Shown piece after piece: positions 34,553 to 41,840 of a stretch of 41,864 nt of DNA; positions within the stretch are counted from its first letter, which is position 1, and each line of letters starts with the position of its first letter. Made by a program: the position numbers and the translations under genes. Source of the DNA: Bacillota bacterium. Lineage in GTDB: Bacteria; Bacillota; Clostridia; Christensenellales; CAG-138. The DNA lies in NCBI GenBank assembly GCA_023435025.1, contig JAEYSE010000042.1, forward strand, positions 1 to 41,864, in the 5' to 3' direction. The notes beneath the pieces were generated by a model. It saw only the letters and a program-made list of their open reading frames with translations, ran no database searches and had not been told where the DNA came from.

Positions 34553-34975
34553 ATGTTTCAGGGACGCTACGGAAACGATCATCTTAACCGTGCATTGAGC
34601 ATTGTGGCGATCGTATTTGCGCTGCTCGCAATGTTTTTGCCCAGGAACAGCATTGTGGGGCTGGCGTTTTCCGCCATATCCATGGTGCTCATCGTATGGA
34701 TGTTCGTGCGGATGTTTTCCCGGGATTTTTCGGCGCGGGCGGCGGAAAACGCAAAGTTTGTGGTGTGGTGGATGCCGCTGAAAAACAAATTTCAGGCGTT
34801 TTTCAGCAAGAATGCCGCGCGTACTGCCGGCCACAACCCCACGTTCGCGGAGCGGCGCAAGTATAAATACTTTATCTGCACCCAGTGCGCGCAGCGCTTG
34901 CGGGTGCCACGTGGCAAGGGAAAGCTCAGGGTGACCTGTACGCGCTGCGGCAACAAATTTGAAATCAAAAGCTGA
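34553..34975 (+). CDS. Small membrane protein with C-terminal zinc ribbon
   Basis: The 140-residue protein has two hydrophobic segments (about residues 13-29 and 33-53) and a C-terminal zinc ribbon with Cys109, Cys112, Cys129 and Cys132 (CTQC ... CTRC). The middle is basic and hydrophilic, so the ribbon faces the cytosol. Its function is unknown; the ribbon resembles those of proteins that touch nucleic acid or ribosomes, but nothing ties it to a partner. ATG 34553 follows AAGGAGAGTGCCT; an in-frame GTG at 34547 is possible. It is followed after 23 bases by the DUF1858 gene on the same strand. Confidence 0.7.
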   Translation: MFQGRYGNDHLNRALSIVAIVFALLAMFLPRNSIVGLAFSAISMVLIVWMFVRMFSRDFSARAAENAKFVVWWMPLKNKFQAFFSKNAARTAGHNPTFAERRKYKYFICTQCAQRLRVPRGKGKLRVTCTRCGNKFEIKS

Positions 34976-34998
34976 GGCAATGAATAAGGAGGAATACC

Positions 34999-35214
34999 AT
35001 GCAGGTAAATAAGGATATGACGATCGCGGAGATCATTGAAATGGATCAGGGCATTGCAAACATATTGATGGCTTCGGGCATGCATTGCTTGGGTTGCATC
35101 ATGGCCCATGGTGAGGATCTTGGCCAGGCGTGCGCCGTCCACGGCATCGACGCGGACGATATGGTGAAGCGCATCAATGAGCATCTGGCGTCAAAAAGCG
35201 CCCAGAACGCATAA
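34999..35214 (+). CDS. DUF1858 (hybrid-cluster-associated redox disulfide domain) protein
   Basis: This 71-residue protein is a complete DUF1858/ScdA-N type domain. MTIAEIIEMDQGIANIL is the typical helix pair, and GMHCLGCIMAHGEDL carries the CxxC pair thought to be redox active. In this family the domain is often found alone next to hybrid cluster protein genes or fused to nitrosative stress proteins. Here it sits just before rubredoxin and an Rrf2 regulator, which supports a role in redox or NO defence. The start follows AAGGAGGAATACC. Confidence 0.88.
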   Translation: MQVNKDMTIAEIIEMDQGIANILMASGMHCLGCIMAHGEDLGQACAVHGIDADDMVKRINEHLASKSAQNA

Positions 35215-35312
35215 CAAAAACGGACGTATGGTTTTTTGCTCCCTGAGGGCGGCAGAAAGCCATGCTGTTTTTCAGTTTGCCGACCAGCGAAAAAATAACT
35301 AGGAGGTATGTT

Positions 35313-35468
35313 ATGGTTTACGTTTGTTCCGTATGTGGCTATGAGTATGATCCCGCCGTTGGCGATCCGGATGGTGGCATCGCGCCCGGCACCCCGTTTG
35401 AAGACATCCCCGATGATTGGGTATGCCCCGTTTGCGGCGTGGGCAAGGATATGTTCAATCCCGCATAA
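35313..35468 (+). CDS. Rubredoxin
   Basis: The 51-residue protein is a classic rubredoxin, binding one iron through CSVCG and CPVCG (four Cys), with YDPAVGDPDGGIAPGTPFEDIPDDW between them. It carries single electrons in the cytosol to partners such as rubrerythrin, superoxide reductase or flavodiiron protein, none of which lies in the window. The start at 35313 follows AGGAGGTATGTT. A terminator follows at 35488, and the DUF1858 gene is 98 bases upstream on the same strand. Confidence 0.95.
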   Translation: MVYVCSVCGYEYDPAVGDPDGGIAPGTPFEDIPDDWVCPVCGVGKDMFNPA

Positions 35469-35487
35469 CAAGCAATCATTCTTTCAA

Positions 35488-35519
35488 AAACTGCCTGCAT
35501 CCCTGCGGGCAGTTTTCTT
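35488..35519 (+). terminator. Intrinsic terminator after rubredoxin
   Basis: AAACTGCCTGC pairs with GCGGGCAGTTT through one GU pair, with a six-base loop, followed by TCTTA. Confidence 0.8.
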
Positions 35520-35539
35520 ATTGCGCGCCCTGCGCCCCG

Positions 35540-35568
35540 TTGTTTTCATAGTAGAACGGTGGTATATT
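35540..35568 (+). promoter_or_regulatory. Sigma-A type promoter for the Rrf2 gene
   Basis: TTGTTT (35540-35545) and TATATT (35563-35568) are 17 bases apart, 19 bases before the ATG. Confidence 0.6.
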
Positions 35569-35587
35569 AGTAAAAAGGGGTGATCCT

Positions 35588-36025
35588 ATGAAGATTTCCG
35601 CAAAAGGCAGATATGCGCTGCGCATGATGCTGGACATCGCCATGAACAATACCGGAGAGTGGGTCTCATTAAAGGATATCTCCCGCAGGCAGGGAATATC
35701 CGTTAAATATCTGGAACAAATCGTCACCGCGCTTACCCGGGCGGGCCTGTTGCGCAGCAGCCGCGGGCCCATGGGCGGGTACATGCTTGTAAAAAACGCC
35801 TCCCAGTACACGGTTGGGAGTATCCTGCGCGTGGTGGAAGGAGACCTTGTGCCTGTGGCCTGTATGGAGGATGCGGAAAATCAGTGTCCCCGCAAGGGAA
35901 GCTGTCCTACGCTGCCGTTCTGGGAAGGGCTCAATAAAGTCATACAGGATTATCTGGAAAGCAAGACACTGCAGGACCTTGCGGACGAGCACGCGCAGAG
36001 CACGGGGTGGGATTTTTCCATCTGA
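35588..36025 (+). CDS. Rrf2 family regulator with three cysteines (IscR-like)
   Basis: The 145-residue protein has the Rrf2 winged helix (MKISAKGRYALRMMLDIA, ISVKYLEQIVTALTRAGLL, SSRGPMGGYML, residues 1-65). The C-terminal loop contains VACMEDAENQCPRKGSC, three Cys spaced like the Fe-S ligands of IscR and NsrR. It should therefore sense Fe-S status, oxygen or NO and control redox genes. The proximity of rubredoxin and DUF1858 fits that, although they are read from upstream and separated by a terminator. The start follows a GGGGTGATCCT segment. No isc or suf genes are in the window. Confidence 0.9.
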   Translation: MKISAKGRYALRMMLDIAMNNTGEWVSLKDISRRQGISVKYLEQIVTALTRAGLLRSSRGPMGGYMLVKNASQYTVGSILRVVEGDLVPVACMEDAENQCPRKGSCPTLPFWEGLNKVIQDYLESKTLQDLADEHAQSTGWDFSI

Positions 36026-36049
36026 GCGCTTTGCCGTAAGGCAGAATTG

Positions 36050-36682
36050 CTAGAAATCAAGTGGAACGTCGCTCTTTTTCCGCCGTGGAGCCACGGTGGT
36101 TTCGGCGCGGGAACGCTTGCCCGCGTGTTTTACAGGCGGGTATTGCAGCACATCTTTTTCATCCACCCCGTATTTGTCCAGCAGCAGGTCAAAGAGCGCG
36201 GCACAGGCCTGCGCGTCGTAGAGTGCGTTGTGGTGACGTATAAGCGGCAGCATCAGCCCTTCGCACAGCGTGTTGAGCCGGTGGTTGCCAAAGCGCTCCT
36301 TTTCGATATGCCGCCGCGCAAGACGGCACGTACAGATATAGGAAAACACGGGCGCAGGCAGTTCGTAACGCTGCAATGTACGGCTGATCACCGAAAGGTC
36401 GAATGTCGCGCTGTGCGCAAGCACGGGCATGCGGAGCGCGTAAGGGGCGATTTCTCCCCACACTTCCGGGAAAGTCGGCGCGTCATATACCATGGAAGGC
36501 GTAATGCCGTGGATGTCGATGTTAAACGGGTCGAAGTGCGTTTCCGGGTTCACGAGGTATTCCCGCTCGAATACGGTCTGCCCGTATTCCTTATAGACTA
36601 CGCCGATGGAGCAGAGCGCGTCCGCGCGCGCATTGGGCGTTTCCACGTCCAGCGCCAGGTAGGATATGATGTCCAGTCCCAT
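36050..36682 (-). CDS. DnaQ-like (DEDDh) 3'-5' exonuclease
   Basis: The 210-residue protein is an exonuclease of the PolC/DnaQ epsilon type. Exo I is YLALDVETPN (Asp and Glu metal ligands), Exo II is LAHSATFDLSV and Exo III is HHNALYDAQACAAL with the His and Asp of DEDDh. It should remove nucleotides from 3' ends of DNA or RNA. No polymerase domain is attached, so it is a free-standing nuclease. The start at 36682 follows GAAAAGGAGCGGAACC; the frame is open 11 codons further upstream. A weak promoter (TTGCGC and TATACT, 18-bp spacer) lies near 36751-36782 on the same strand. It converges on the Rrf2 gene with 24 bases between stops. Confidence 0.88.
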   Translation of the reverse strand: MGLDIISYLALDVETPNARADALCSIGVVYKEYGQTVFEREYLVNPETHFDPFNIDIHGITPSMVYDAPTFPEVWGEIAPYALRMPVLAHSATFDLSVISRTLQRYELPAPVFSYICTCRLARRHIEKERFGNHRLNTLCEGLMLPLIRHHNALYDAQACAALFDLLLDKYGVDEKDVLQYPPVKHAGKRSRAETTVAPRRKKSDVPLDF

Positions 36683-36829
36683 GGTTCCGCTCCTTTTCAG
36701 ACTTTGAGGTATCATGCGCGGATACTCTGCGCATCATAGTCCTGGTTCAAAGTATACCACACGCCGCAAATTCGGCGCAAACGCTCGAGTATTGTATGCA
36801 AATTCCATATAGAAAGGATGTGCGCTACA

Positions 36830-37102
36830 TTGGAAAAGTTCATTCCCAAAGAGAAGCTCAGTAAAAAAGAAAAACGCGCGCTCAATAGCGCGCAGCGAAC
36901 CACATGGGGCACGTTTAACCCCGTGACCCGAAAAGCGAAAAGCCCCAAAGCGTATGACCGTAAAAAACCTCCGCTGGATCAGGATCCGGACGGAGGCTTT
37001 TTTATTCGCCGCGATAAAGCCCTGTGGACATTGCCAGCAGTTTTATTGCCGCTCAAAGCATATCCACCATTCAAATGCGGAAAAACAAGGCTTGTGCTAT
37101 GA
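36830..37102 (+). CDS. Small basic protein whose frame runs through an intrinsic terminator (candidate non-stop gene)
   Basis: From a TTG at 36830, preceded by AAAGGATGTGCGCTACA (the same kind of site as prfB), the frame encodes a very basic polypeptide: KEKLSKKEKRALNSAQRTTW, GTFNPVTRKAKSPKAYDRKK, then PPLDQDPDGGFF. A terminator stem falls exactly on the PPLDQDPDGG codons, and its T-run is the FF codons at 36998-37003, so an mRNA ended there carries about 58 codons and no stop. The written stop at 37102 lies beyond the terminator, inside ABC-ATPase debris. ATG 36818 is an alternative start but its ribosome binding site is too close. The basic K..K.Y.RK pattern and this architecture recall ArfA/BrfA rescue factors; this is inference. 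Confidence 0.65.
   Translation: MEKFIPKEKLSKKEKRALNSAQRTTWGTFNPVTRKAKSPKAYDRKKPPLDQDPDGGFFIRRDKALWTLPAVLLPLKAYPPFKCGKTRLVL
36968..37003 (+). terminator. Intrinsic terminator inside the small basic reading frame
   Basis: CCTCCG (36968-36973) pairs with CGGAGG (36991-36996), with an inner GGAT/ATCC stem. It is preceded by six A and followed by CTTTTTT. It precedes any in-frame stop codon of the small basic gene by about 97 bases. Confidence 0.8.
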
Positions 37103-37270
37103 ACTTACCGGTGTTCTGGTTACCCGGACCGGACAAAACAGGAAGCTTTAAAACTGTTCCAGAAACTCAACGATATGGGTCATACCATTGTTATGATCAC
37201 GCACGATATGCAGGTGGCCGCACATGCGCACAGCGTAGTGCATATTGTTGACGGCGCATTGACGGATTAA
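37026..37270 (+). pseudogene. Remnant of an ABC transporter ATPase (C-terminal part)
   Basis: The last intact stretch, in the frame ending at TAA 37268-37270, reads EALKLFQKLNDMGHTIVMIT, then HDMQVAAHAHSVVHIVDGAL, the D-loop/H-switch end of a MacB/LolD-like ATPase. Upstream, in another frame, a degraded signature region is visible (GHCQQF ... ELTGVLVTRTGQ against the usual GGQQQRVAIARA ... DEPTGALDTRTGQ). A frameshift near 37137-37143 joins them. The Walker A half is missing, so it cannot work. It lies directly after the terminator of the small basic gene. Confidence 0.75.
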
Positions 37271-37280
37271 ATCTAATCAA

Positions 37281-37308
37281 AACGGGCCTGCGCATGCGCA
37301 GGCCCGTT
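37281..37308 (-). terminator. 28-bp perfect palindrome, terminator of the FucU-like gene
   Basis: Bases 37281-37294 and 37295-37308 are exact complements. On the minus strand the stem is followed by TTGATTAG with a T-pair tail (CCGTTTTGA), 9 bases past the FucU-like stop. Confidence 0.75.
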
Positions 37309-37317
37309 GGTTTGCCC

Positions 37318-37764
37318 TTACTTGATTACGCCTTTTTGGATCAGCACGTTCGCGTAAATAGCGCTCTCTCCGGTCTGGACGATGCAGTACGCTTTCTTTG
37401 CCTCTTCGTAAAAGCGGAACCGCTCATAAAAGCCGATTGCGCTCATGCCGCGCGGCTCATACTTGGCCACGATATCTTTATAGGTTTCCCAAATGGGGAT
37501 CGTAAGGTTTTTGTCGCACGCGGCGGTTTCCATCAGCATAACAGGCGTAGGTACGTAGCTGTCGCATGGCATCATCTGCAATATGGCCTCTAAAAGCTCG
37601 GGTATGCCGATGCCGTCGGCGCGCACAAACTTGCAGTTGCCCTCATGCGCGAACCGTTTTCCTGGGAAGTTTCCATCCCCCAACACGATGACGTCGCTGT
37701 GCCCCATTTCGCACAGCGTGGCCAAAAGCTCCGGCGAGAGCACCTTGGGTACGCCCAGAAGCAT
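37318..37764 (-). CDS. RbsD/FucU family sugar mutarotase
   Basis: The 148-residue protein resembles FucU (L-fucose mutarotase) more than RbsD. The N-terminal LSPELLATLCEMGHSDVIVLGDGNFP carries the catalytic His of the family, and YCIVQTGESAIYANVLIQKGV is its C-terminal signature. It should speed the alpha/beta or pyranose/furanose interchange of an imported sugar. ATG 37764 follows TAAGGAGAAATGAGAT. Its promoter holds a perfect copy of the operator shared with the LacI gene and the ABC importer, so all belong to one sugar regulon. The sugar (fucose, ribose or another) is not resolved. Confidence 0.88.
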   Translation of the reverse strand: MLLGVPKVLSPELLATLCEMGHSDVIVLGDGNFPGKRFAHEGNCKFVRADGIGIPELLEAILQMMPCDSYVPTPVMLMETAACDKNLTIPIWETYKDIVAKYEPRGMSAIGFYERFRFYEEAKKAYCIVQTGESAIYANVLIQKGVIK

Positions 37765-37820
37765 ATCTCATTTCTCCTTAAGCAGCATTATGCGGGTATT
37801 GGTTTCCAAATTCACGTCCA

Positions 37821-37848
37821 ATTATGCAGCGAAACGTTTCGCGTTCAA
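37821..37848 (-). promoter_or_regulatory. FucU-like promoter with perfect LacI-type operator
   Basis: On the minus strand TTGAAC (37843-37848) and CATAAT (37821-37826) are 16 bases apart. The spacer holds the 14-bp perfect palindrome GCGAAACGTTTCGC (37829-37842). Confidence 0.8.
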
Positions 37849-37877
37849 AACAACCGCCGGTTGCCGTTTGCGGTACG

Positions 37878-38885
37878 TCAAAGCGCTGCGACGGACTCGT
37901 GAAGCAGCAGCTCCGCCTTGAGGCGCATCATCTGCGGGAAGGAGGCGTAATCCTCCCGCATGCGCTGTACCAATGTCGCCACGGTCTGCTCCGCGATCAG
38001 TTCCATTGGCTGAATAACAATAGAGAGCGGTGGGTTGAACATCTTGGTCAGCCGGATCTCGTCAAAGCCGATAAACGAGATATCCTGCGGAATTTTCAGC
38101 TTGCGTTCGTATGCCGCTGTCACGGCACCAAGCGTCATATCATAGTTGGTAACGAATATCGCGGTGGGGGGCTCGCTCATATCCATGAACTCACAGAACA
38201 GGCGGTAGCCCGATTCATAGCTGTAATCACCCATCAGCATCAGGGAGGAGTCGAGCGGTATGGAATAATCCGCAAGCACGCGCTGATATCCCAGCGTACG
38301 CTCATAGCCGGTGGAAATGTCGCTCGGGCCCATCATGATGCCGATCCTGCGGTGGCGGTTCACCAAAAGGTGCTCCACTGCGGCATACGAAATGCCCGAA
38401 TTGTCTACCAATATGCGGTCATATTCCAGGCCGGAAATCCAACGGTCCAGCAACACGAGCGGGACCTTGTGGGTATAGATTTCCTTAATTGCGTTCACCT
38501 GTTCCACATTCACGCGCTCAGGCACGAACAGGATACCGTCTACCTGCTTGCTGACCAGGAATTTGAGTTTGTCGAGTTCCTGCTCCGGGTCGTTGTTGTA
38601 GCTGCAGACAATCAGGGAATATCCCTCTTTCCCCAGACGGTCTTCAATCATGGAGAACAGGTCGGAGAAAAAAGATACCGAAAGCGAGGGCAAAAGCGCT
38701 CCTACCGTCATGGTCTTGCTGGTTTTCAGGCTCCTTGCAGCCTGATTGACCTTATAATCAAGCGTCTGAATGGCATGCTCAATCAGTGCCCTGTTTTCTT
38801 CAAGAACATTTCCGCCATTGATATATTTGGATATGGTGGATATGGAAAGGCCGGTCAGCCTGGCGACATCCTTGATATTGGACAC
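37878..38885 (-). CDS. LacI family transcriptional regulator
   Basis: The 335-residue protein has the LacI helix-turn-helix and hinge (NIKDVARLTGLSISTISKYI, residues 3-22, through AARSLKTSKT) and a periplasmic-binding-like ligand domain (VGALLPSLSVSFFSDLF onward). The effector is presumably the sugar carried by the neighbouring importer. The GTG start follows CGGGGGGATTCA. Three similar 14-bp sites, at its own promoter and those of the FucU-like and ABC genes, are the likely targets; the two flanking -10 boxes suggest repression by blocking RNA polymerase. Confidence 0.92.
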   Translation of the reverse strand: MSNIKDVARLTGLSISTISKYINGGNVLEENRALIEHAIQTLDYKVNQAARSLKTSKTMTVGALLPSLSVSFFSDLFSMIEDRLGKEGYSLIVCSYNNDPEQELDKLKFLVSKQVDGILFVPERVNVEQVNAIKEIYTHKVPLVLLDRWISGLEYDRILVDNSGISYAAVEHLLVNRHRRIGIMMGPSDISTGYERTLGYQRVLADYSIPLDSSLMLMGDYSYESGYRLFCEFMDMSEPPTAIFVTNYDMTLGAVTAAYERKLKIPQDISFIGFDEIRLTKMFNPPLSIVIQPMELIAEQTVATLVQRMREDYASFPQMMRLKAELLLHESVAAL

Positions 38886-38915
38886 TGAATCCCCCCGTTA
38901 TTTCAGAAAAATTGC

Positions 38916-38960
38916 GCGAAACCTTTCATTTATTGTAATATGCCCATTATATCCTGTCAA
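38916..38960 (-). promoter_or_regulatory. LacI gene promoter with probable autoregulatory operator
   Basis: On the minus strand TTGACA (38955-38960) and TACAAT (38932-38937) are 17 bases apart. Plus-strand GCGAAACCTTTCAT (38916-38929), matching the FucU operator at 11 of 14 bases, lies just downstream of the -10 box. Confidence 0.65.
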
Positions 38961-39121
38961 GCGCCGCCCCGGGCCGTTGAAACAGGTAAAAATGATGCGT
39001 ATATACAGTGTGGGGCTTGTCGCTGCGCACTATAAACATGCTGAAAAATGCCGAAAATTAGGGCAATTTTTTATGGAGGAGCAGTAAAGTGCGCTGAATT
39101 TCGGGCTTGTGCATTTGTATG

Positions 39122-39169
39122 TTGACAATGCGATTTTACGTATGCTATAATCCAAGCGAAACGTTACGC
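39122..39169 (+). promoter_or_regulatory. ABC importer promoter with LacI-type operator
   Basis: TTGACA (39122-39127) and TATAAT (39146-39151) are 18 bases apart. GCGAAACGTTACGC (39156-39169), one base different from the perfect site at 37829, covers the expected transcription start. The 160 bases between this and the LacI promoter hold only a weak TGCC/GGCA hairpin with a T-run near 39049-39071. Confidence 0.8.
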
Positions 39170-39353
39170 GATATATGCACTTTAAGCAGATTGATCGACA
39201 GGAATTCAAAACGGCTGATTTGGGTATAAACAAAATAGCGCAACTCCAGAATTTTTAGGTAACCATACATACGTATCGACGCGCCAGCAAAGGAGCGGGG
39301 CGTTCCAAAGAGACCGGCGTGGCTAAGTAAATTGTTGCCTTTGAGGTGAGACC
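39170..39353 (+). other. Long 5' leader of the ABC importer operon
   Basis: The leader is about 185 bases from operator to ATG. A short hairpin (GGAGCG/CGTTCC near 39292-39306) and possible pairing around it are visible, but no known riboswitch, terminator or small reading frame with a ribosome binding site was recognised. Confidence 0.35.
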
Positions 39354-40844
39354 ATGGCAGAAATAATGCTCCAGATGGAAAATATACAAAAGTTCTTCCC
39401 CGGCGTTCACGCGCTGGACAACGCGGCGCTCACCGTCAACGCGGGTGAGGTGCATGCGCTCATCGGGGAGAACGGCGCAGGCAAATCTACGCTGATGAAA
39501 ATACTCGCCGGCATCTATAAAAAAGATGGTGGCACCGTGCGCATACGCGGGGAGGAAGTGGACATTACTTCTCCCGAGCACGCAAAAGAGCTGAAGATCG
39601 GCATCATCCATCAGGAATTGAACCTTATGCCGCATCTTACCGTCGCGGAAAATATTTTTATTGGCCGTGAGTTCAAAAAGGGTGTGTTCTTAGACGACGC
39701 CAGGGCGAACAGAGAAGCGAAAAAACTTCTTGAATCTCTGCACATCGATATCAGTCCCACGGCGACCATCGAATCGCTCACCGTTGCCAAGCAGCAGATG
39801 GTGGAGATCGCAAAGGCTCTTTCCTTCGAAAGCGAGCTTCTGGTCATGGACGAACCCACCGCCGCGCTCACGGAAAAAGAGATTCAGGAGCTATTTAAAT
39901 TTATCCGGGATCTTCGCGCCAAGGGCCACGGCATTATCTATATCTCTCACCGGCTCGACGAACTTCCCATTATAACGGACCGAATCACCGTCATGCGGGA
40001 TGGTCAGTATGTGGGTACCGTTAACACCCCCGATGTTACCAAGCAGCAAATTATTTCCATGATGGTGGGCCGCACCATTTATGAAGAGCCCAAGGCCAAA
40101 AGCGACGTGCCCGAAGGCGCGCCCGTGGTATTGGAAGCACGCAACCTTGTAGCGAAAAACGTGAAAGACGTGTCCTTTACGCTCCGGCGCGGTGAGATAC
40201 TGGGTTTTGCTGGGCTCATGGGCGCGGGCAGGACGGAAACCATGCGCGCGCTGTTTGGCGCGGACGAACTCGTTTCCGGCGAGATTTATTTGAACGGTAA
40301 ACAGGTGACCATTAAATCTCCCTACGACGCGGTTCGCTTAGGCATCGGTTACCTGTCTGAGGACCGCAAGGCGTTCGGCCTTGCAACCGGGCTTTCCGTA
40401 CGGGAGAACTGCGTGCTTGCCAGTCTGGAGAATTATACGTGGGGCCTGTTCACCAACGACAGCAAAATTGAAAAGGTTACACGGGAGTACATCGGTAAAA
40501 TCAACATCAAGACGCCGACTTCGGCGCAGCTTGCCAAAAATCTTTCCGGCGGCAACCAGCAAAAGATCGTTATCGCCAAATGGCTCATCCGCAACTGCGA
40601 TATCCTTATATTCGACGAACCAACCCGAGGCATAGACGTCGGCGCGAAGAGCGAAATTTATAAGCTGATGCGCCAGCTTGCCGAGGAACACAAGTCCATC
40701 ATCATGATCTCTTCGGAAATGCCCGAGCTTCTACGCATGAGCGATCGCATCATTGTCATGAACGAAGGCGCTGTCACCGGTACCGTGGATATCAGCGAAG
40801 CATCCCAGGAAAACATCATGCACTATGCGACAGCAAACAATTGA
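39354..40844 (+). CDS. Sugar ABC transporter ATPase, RbsA/MglA/XylG type (tandem domains)
   Basis: The 496-residue protein has two nucleotide-binding domains in one chain, as in ribose and galactose importers. Domain 1 has GENGAGKSTLMKILAG (about 38-53) and LVMDEPTAALTEKEI with a degenerate signature (LTVAKQQMVEIAKAL). Domain 2 has the family's altered Walker A, GLMGAGRTETMRALFG, the signature LSGGNQQKIVIAKWL and FDEPTRGIDVGAKSEIY. It powers import of a monosaccharide through the permease that follows after nine bases. ATG 39354 follows GAGGTGAGACC. The binding protein gene is not in the window and is probably just downstream. Confidence 0.93.
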   Translation: MAEIMLQMENIQKFFPGVHALDNAALTVNAGEVHALIGENGAGKSTLMKILAGIYKKDGGTVRIRGEEVDITSPEHAKELKIGIIHQELNLMPHLTVAENIFIGREFKKGVFLDDARANREAKKLLESLHIDISPTATIESLTVAKQQMVEIAKALSFESELLVMDEPTAALTEKEIQELFKFIRDLRAKGHGIIYISHRLDELPIITDRITVMRDGQYVGTVNTPDVTKQQIISMMVGRTIYEEPKAKSDVPEGAPVVLEARNLVAKNVKDVSFTLRRGEILGFAGLMGAGRTETMRALFGADELVSGEIYLNGKQVTIKSPYDAVRLGIGYLSEDRKAFGLATGLSVRENCVLASLENYTWGLFTNDSKIEKVTREYIGKINIKTPTSAQLAKNLSGGNQQKIVIAKWLIRNCDILIFDEPTRGIDVGAKSEIYKLMRQLAEEHKSIIMISSEMPELLRMSDRIIVMNEGAVTGTVDISEASQENIMHYATANN

Positions 40845-40853
40845 GGTGGAAAC

Positions 40854-41840
40854 ATGGAAAGCGTAAAGAGCAATAAATCCAAACTGAATATGCAAAAGCT
40901 GCTGGCACCGGGCGTACTCATTCTGCTGTACGTGTTCTTCTCCATATTCGGGACGAACTTTTTTTCCGTTGATTATTTGATCAACATTCTGGACGCTTCC
41001 TATTACATCGGCTTTATGGCCATCGGCGTCACGTTCGTCATCATCACCGGCGGTATCGACCTTTCCCTAGGCACCACTATGATGTGTGGCGCGCTTTTAG
41101 GCGGCGCCGCGTACAACATCTGGAAGTGGCCCATCATTGCAGCGCTGCTGCTCGCTGTTGCCGTCGCCACCATCATCGGTATCATCAACGGTGTATTTGT
41201 CGCCTACCTCAAGCTGCCGCCCTTTATCGCAACGCTGGGCACCCAGATGATGGGCATGGGCTTTGGTGCGATTGTGACCAAGGTTATGACCATGCGCTAC
41301 CCCACCGTGGGTACGCCGGACGGCTGGTTCAAATATGTGTTCTATAAGACTTCTACCGGCTTCCCTGTTGGTATCGTCTGGCTGTTTATAGCATTCATTA
41401 TCGCGTACTTGCTGCTCAATAAAACGCGCTTTGGCCGCTATACGTACGCCATCGGCTCCAACCACGAAGCTGTTCGCCTTTCGGGCATCAAGACCCAGCG
41501 CTGGGTCACTGGCGTGTACACGCTGTGCGGTTTCTTCTCTGGTTTGGCCGGTATATTTTATGCCGCGGCCTATACCACCATCATCCCCAGCACAGGAAAC
41601 GGGCTTGAACTCCTCGCCATCGCGGGCGTCGTCATCGGCGGCACATCCATGGCTGGCGGCGTGGGCAGCCTCACCGGTACAATCATCGGCGTATTCGTTA
41701 TGAGCGTATTGAAACAGGGACTGATGTCCATGGGCCTGCAGGGCCACTGGCAGACGTTCTTCACCGGCTTCGTAGTCGTAGGTGCCGTGCTCATCGACAA
41801 TTACCGCATGGCCGCCGCCAACAAGGTCAGGATCGGCTGA
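40854..41840 (+). CDS. Sugar ABC transporter permease, RbsC type
   Basis: The 328-residue integral membrane protein has about ten hydrophobic segments and the family signatures FVIITGGIDLSLGTTM (about residues 61-76) and AIAGVVIGGTSMAGGVGSL (about 258-276), ending near MAAANKVRIG. It forms the channel of a ribose-type importer with the preceding ATPase. The start at 40854 follows GAGGTGGAAAC, nine bases after the ATPase stop. It ends 24 bases before the window edge. Confidence 0.93.
   Translation: MESVKSNKSKLNMQKLLAPGVLILLYVFFSIFGTNFFSVDYLINILDASYYIGFMAIGVTFVIITGGIDLSLGTTMMCGALLGGAAYNIWKWPIIAALLLAVAVATIIGIINGVFVAYLKLPPFIATLGTQMMGMGFGAIVTKVMTMRYPTVGTPDGWFKYVFYKTSTGFPVGIVWLFIAFIIAYLLLNKTRFGRYTYAIGSNHEAVRLSGIKTQRWVTGVYTLCGFFSGLAGIFYAAAYTTIIPSTGNGLELLAIAGVVIGGTSMAGGVGSLTGTIIGVFVMSVLKQGLMSMGLQGHWQTFFTGFVVVGAVLIDNYRMAAANKVRIG

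Noticed and set aside
36047..36739. 230-codon plus-strand frame
   Set aside because: It is antisense to the DnaQ-like exonuclease, whose three Exo motifs are intact.
37824..38888. Long open frame (354 codons) on the plus strand
   Set aside because: It is antisense to the LacI-type gene, which has a clear DNA-binding and ligand domain; the shadow protein has no motif.
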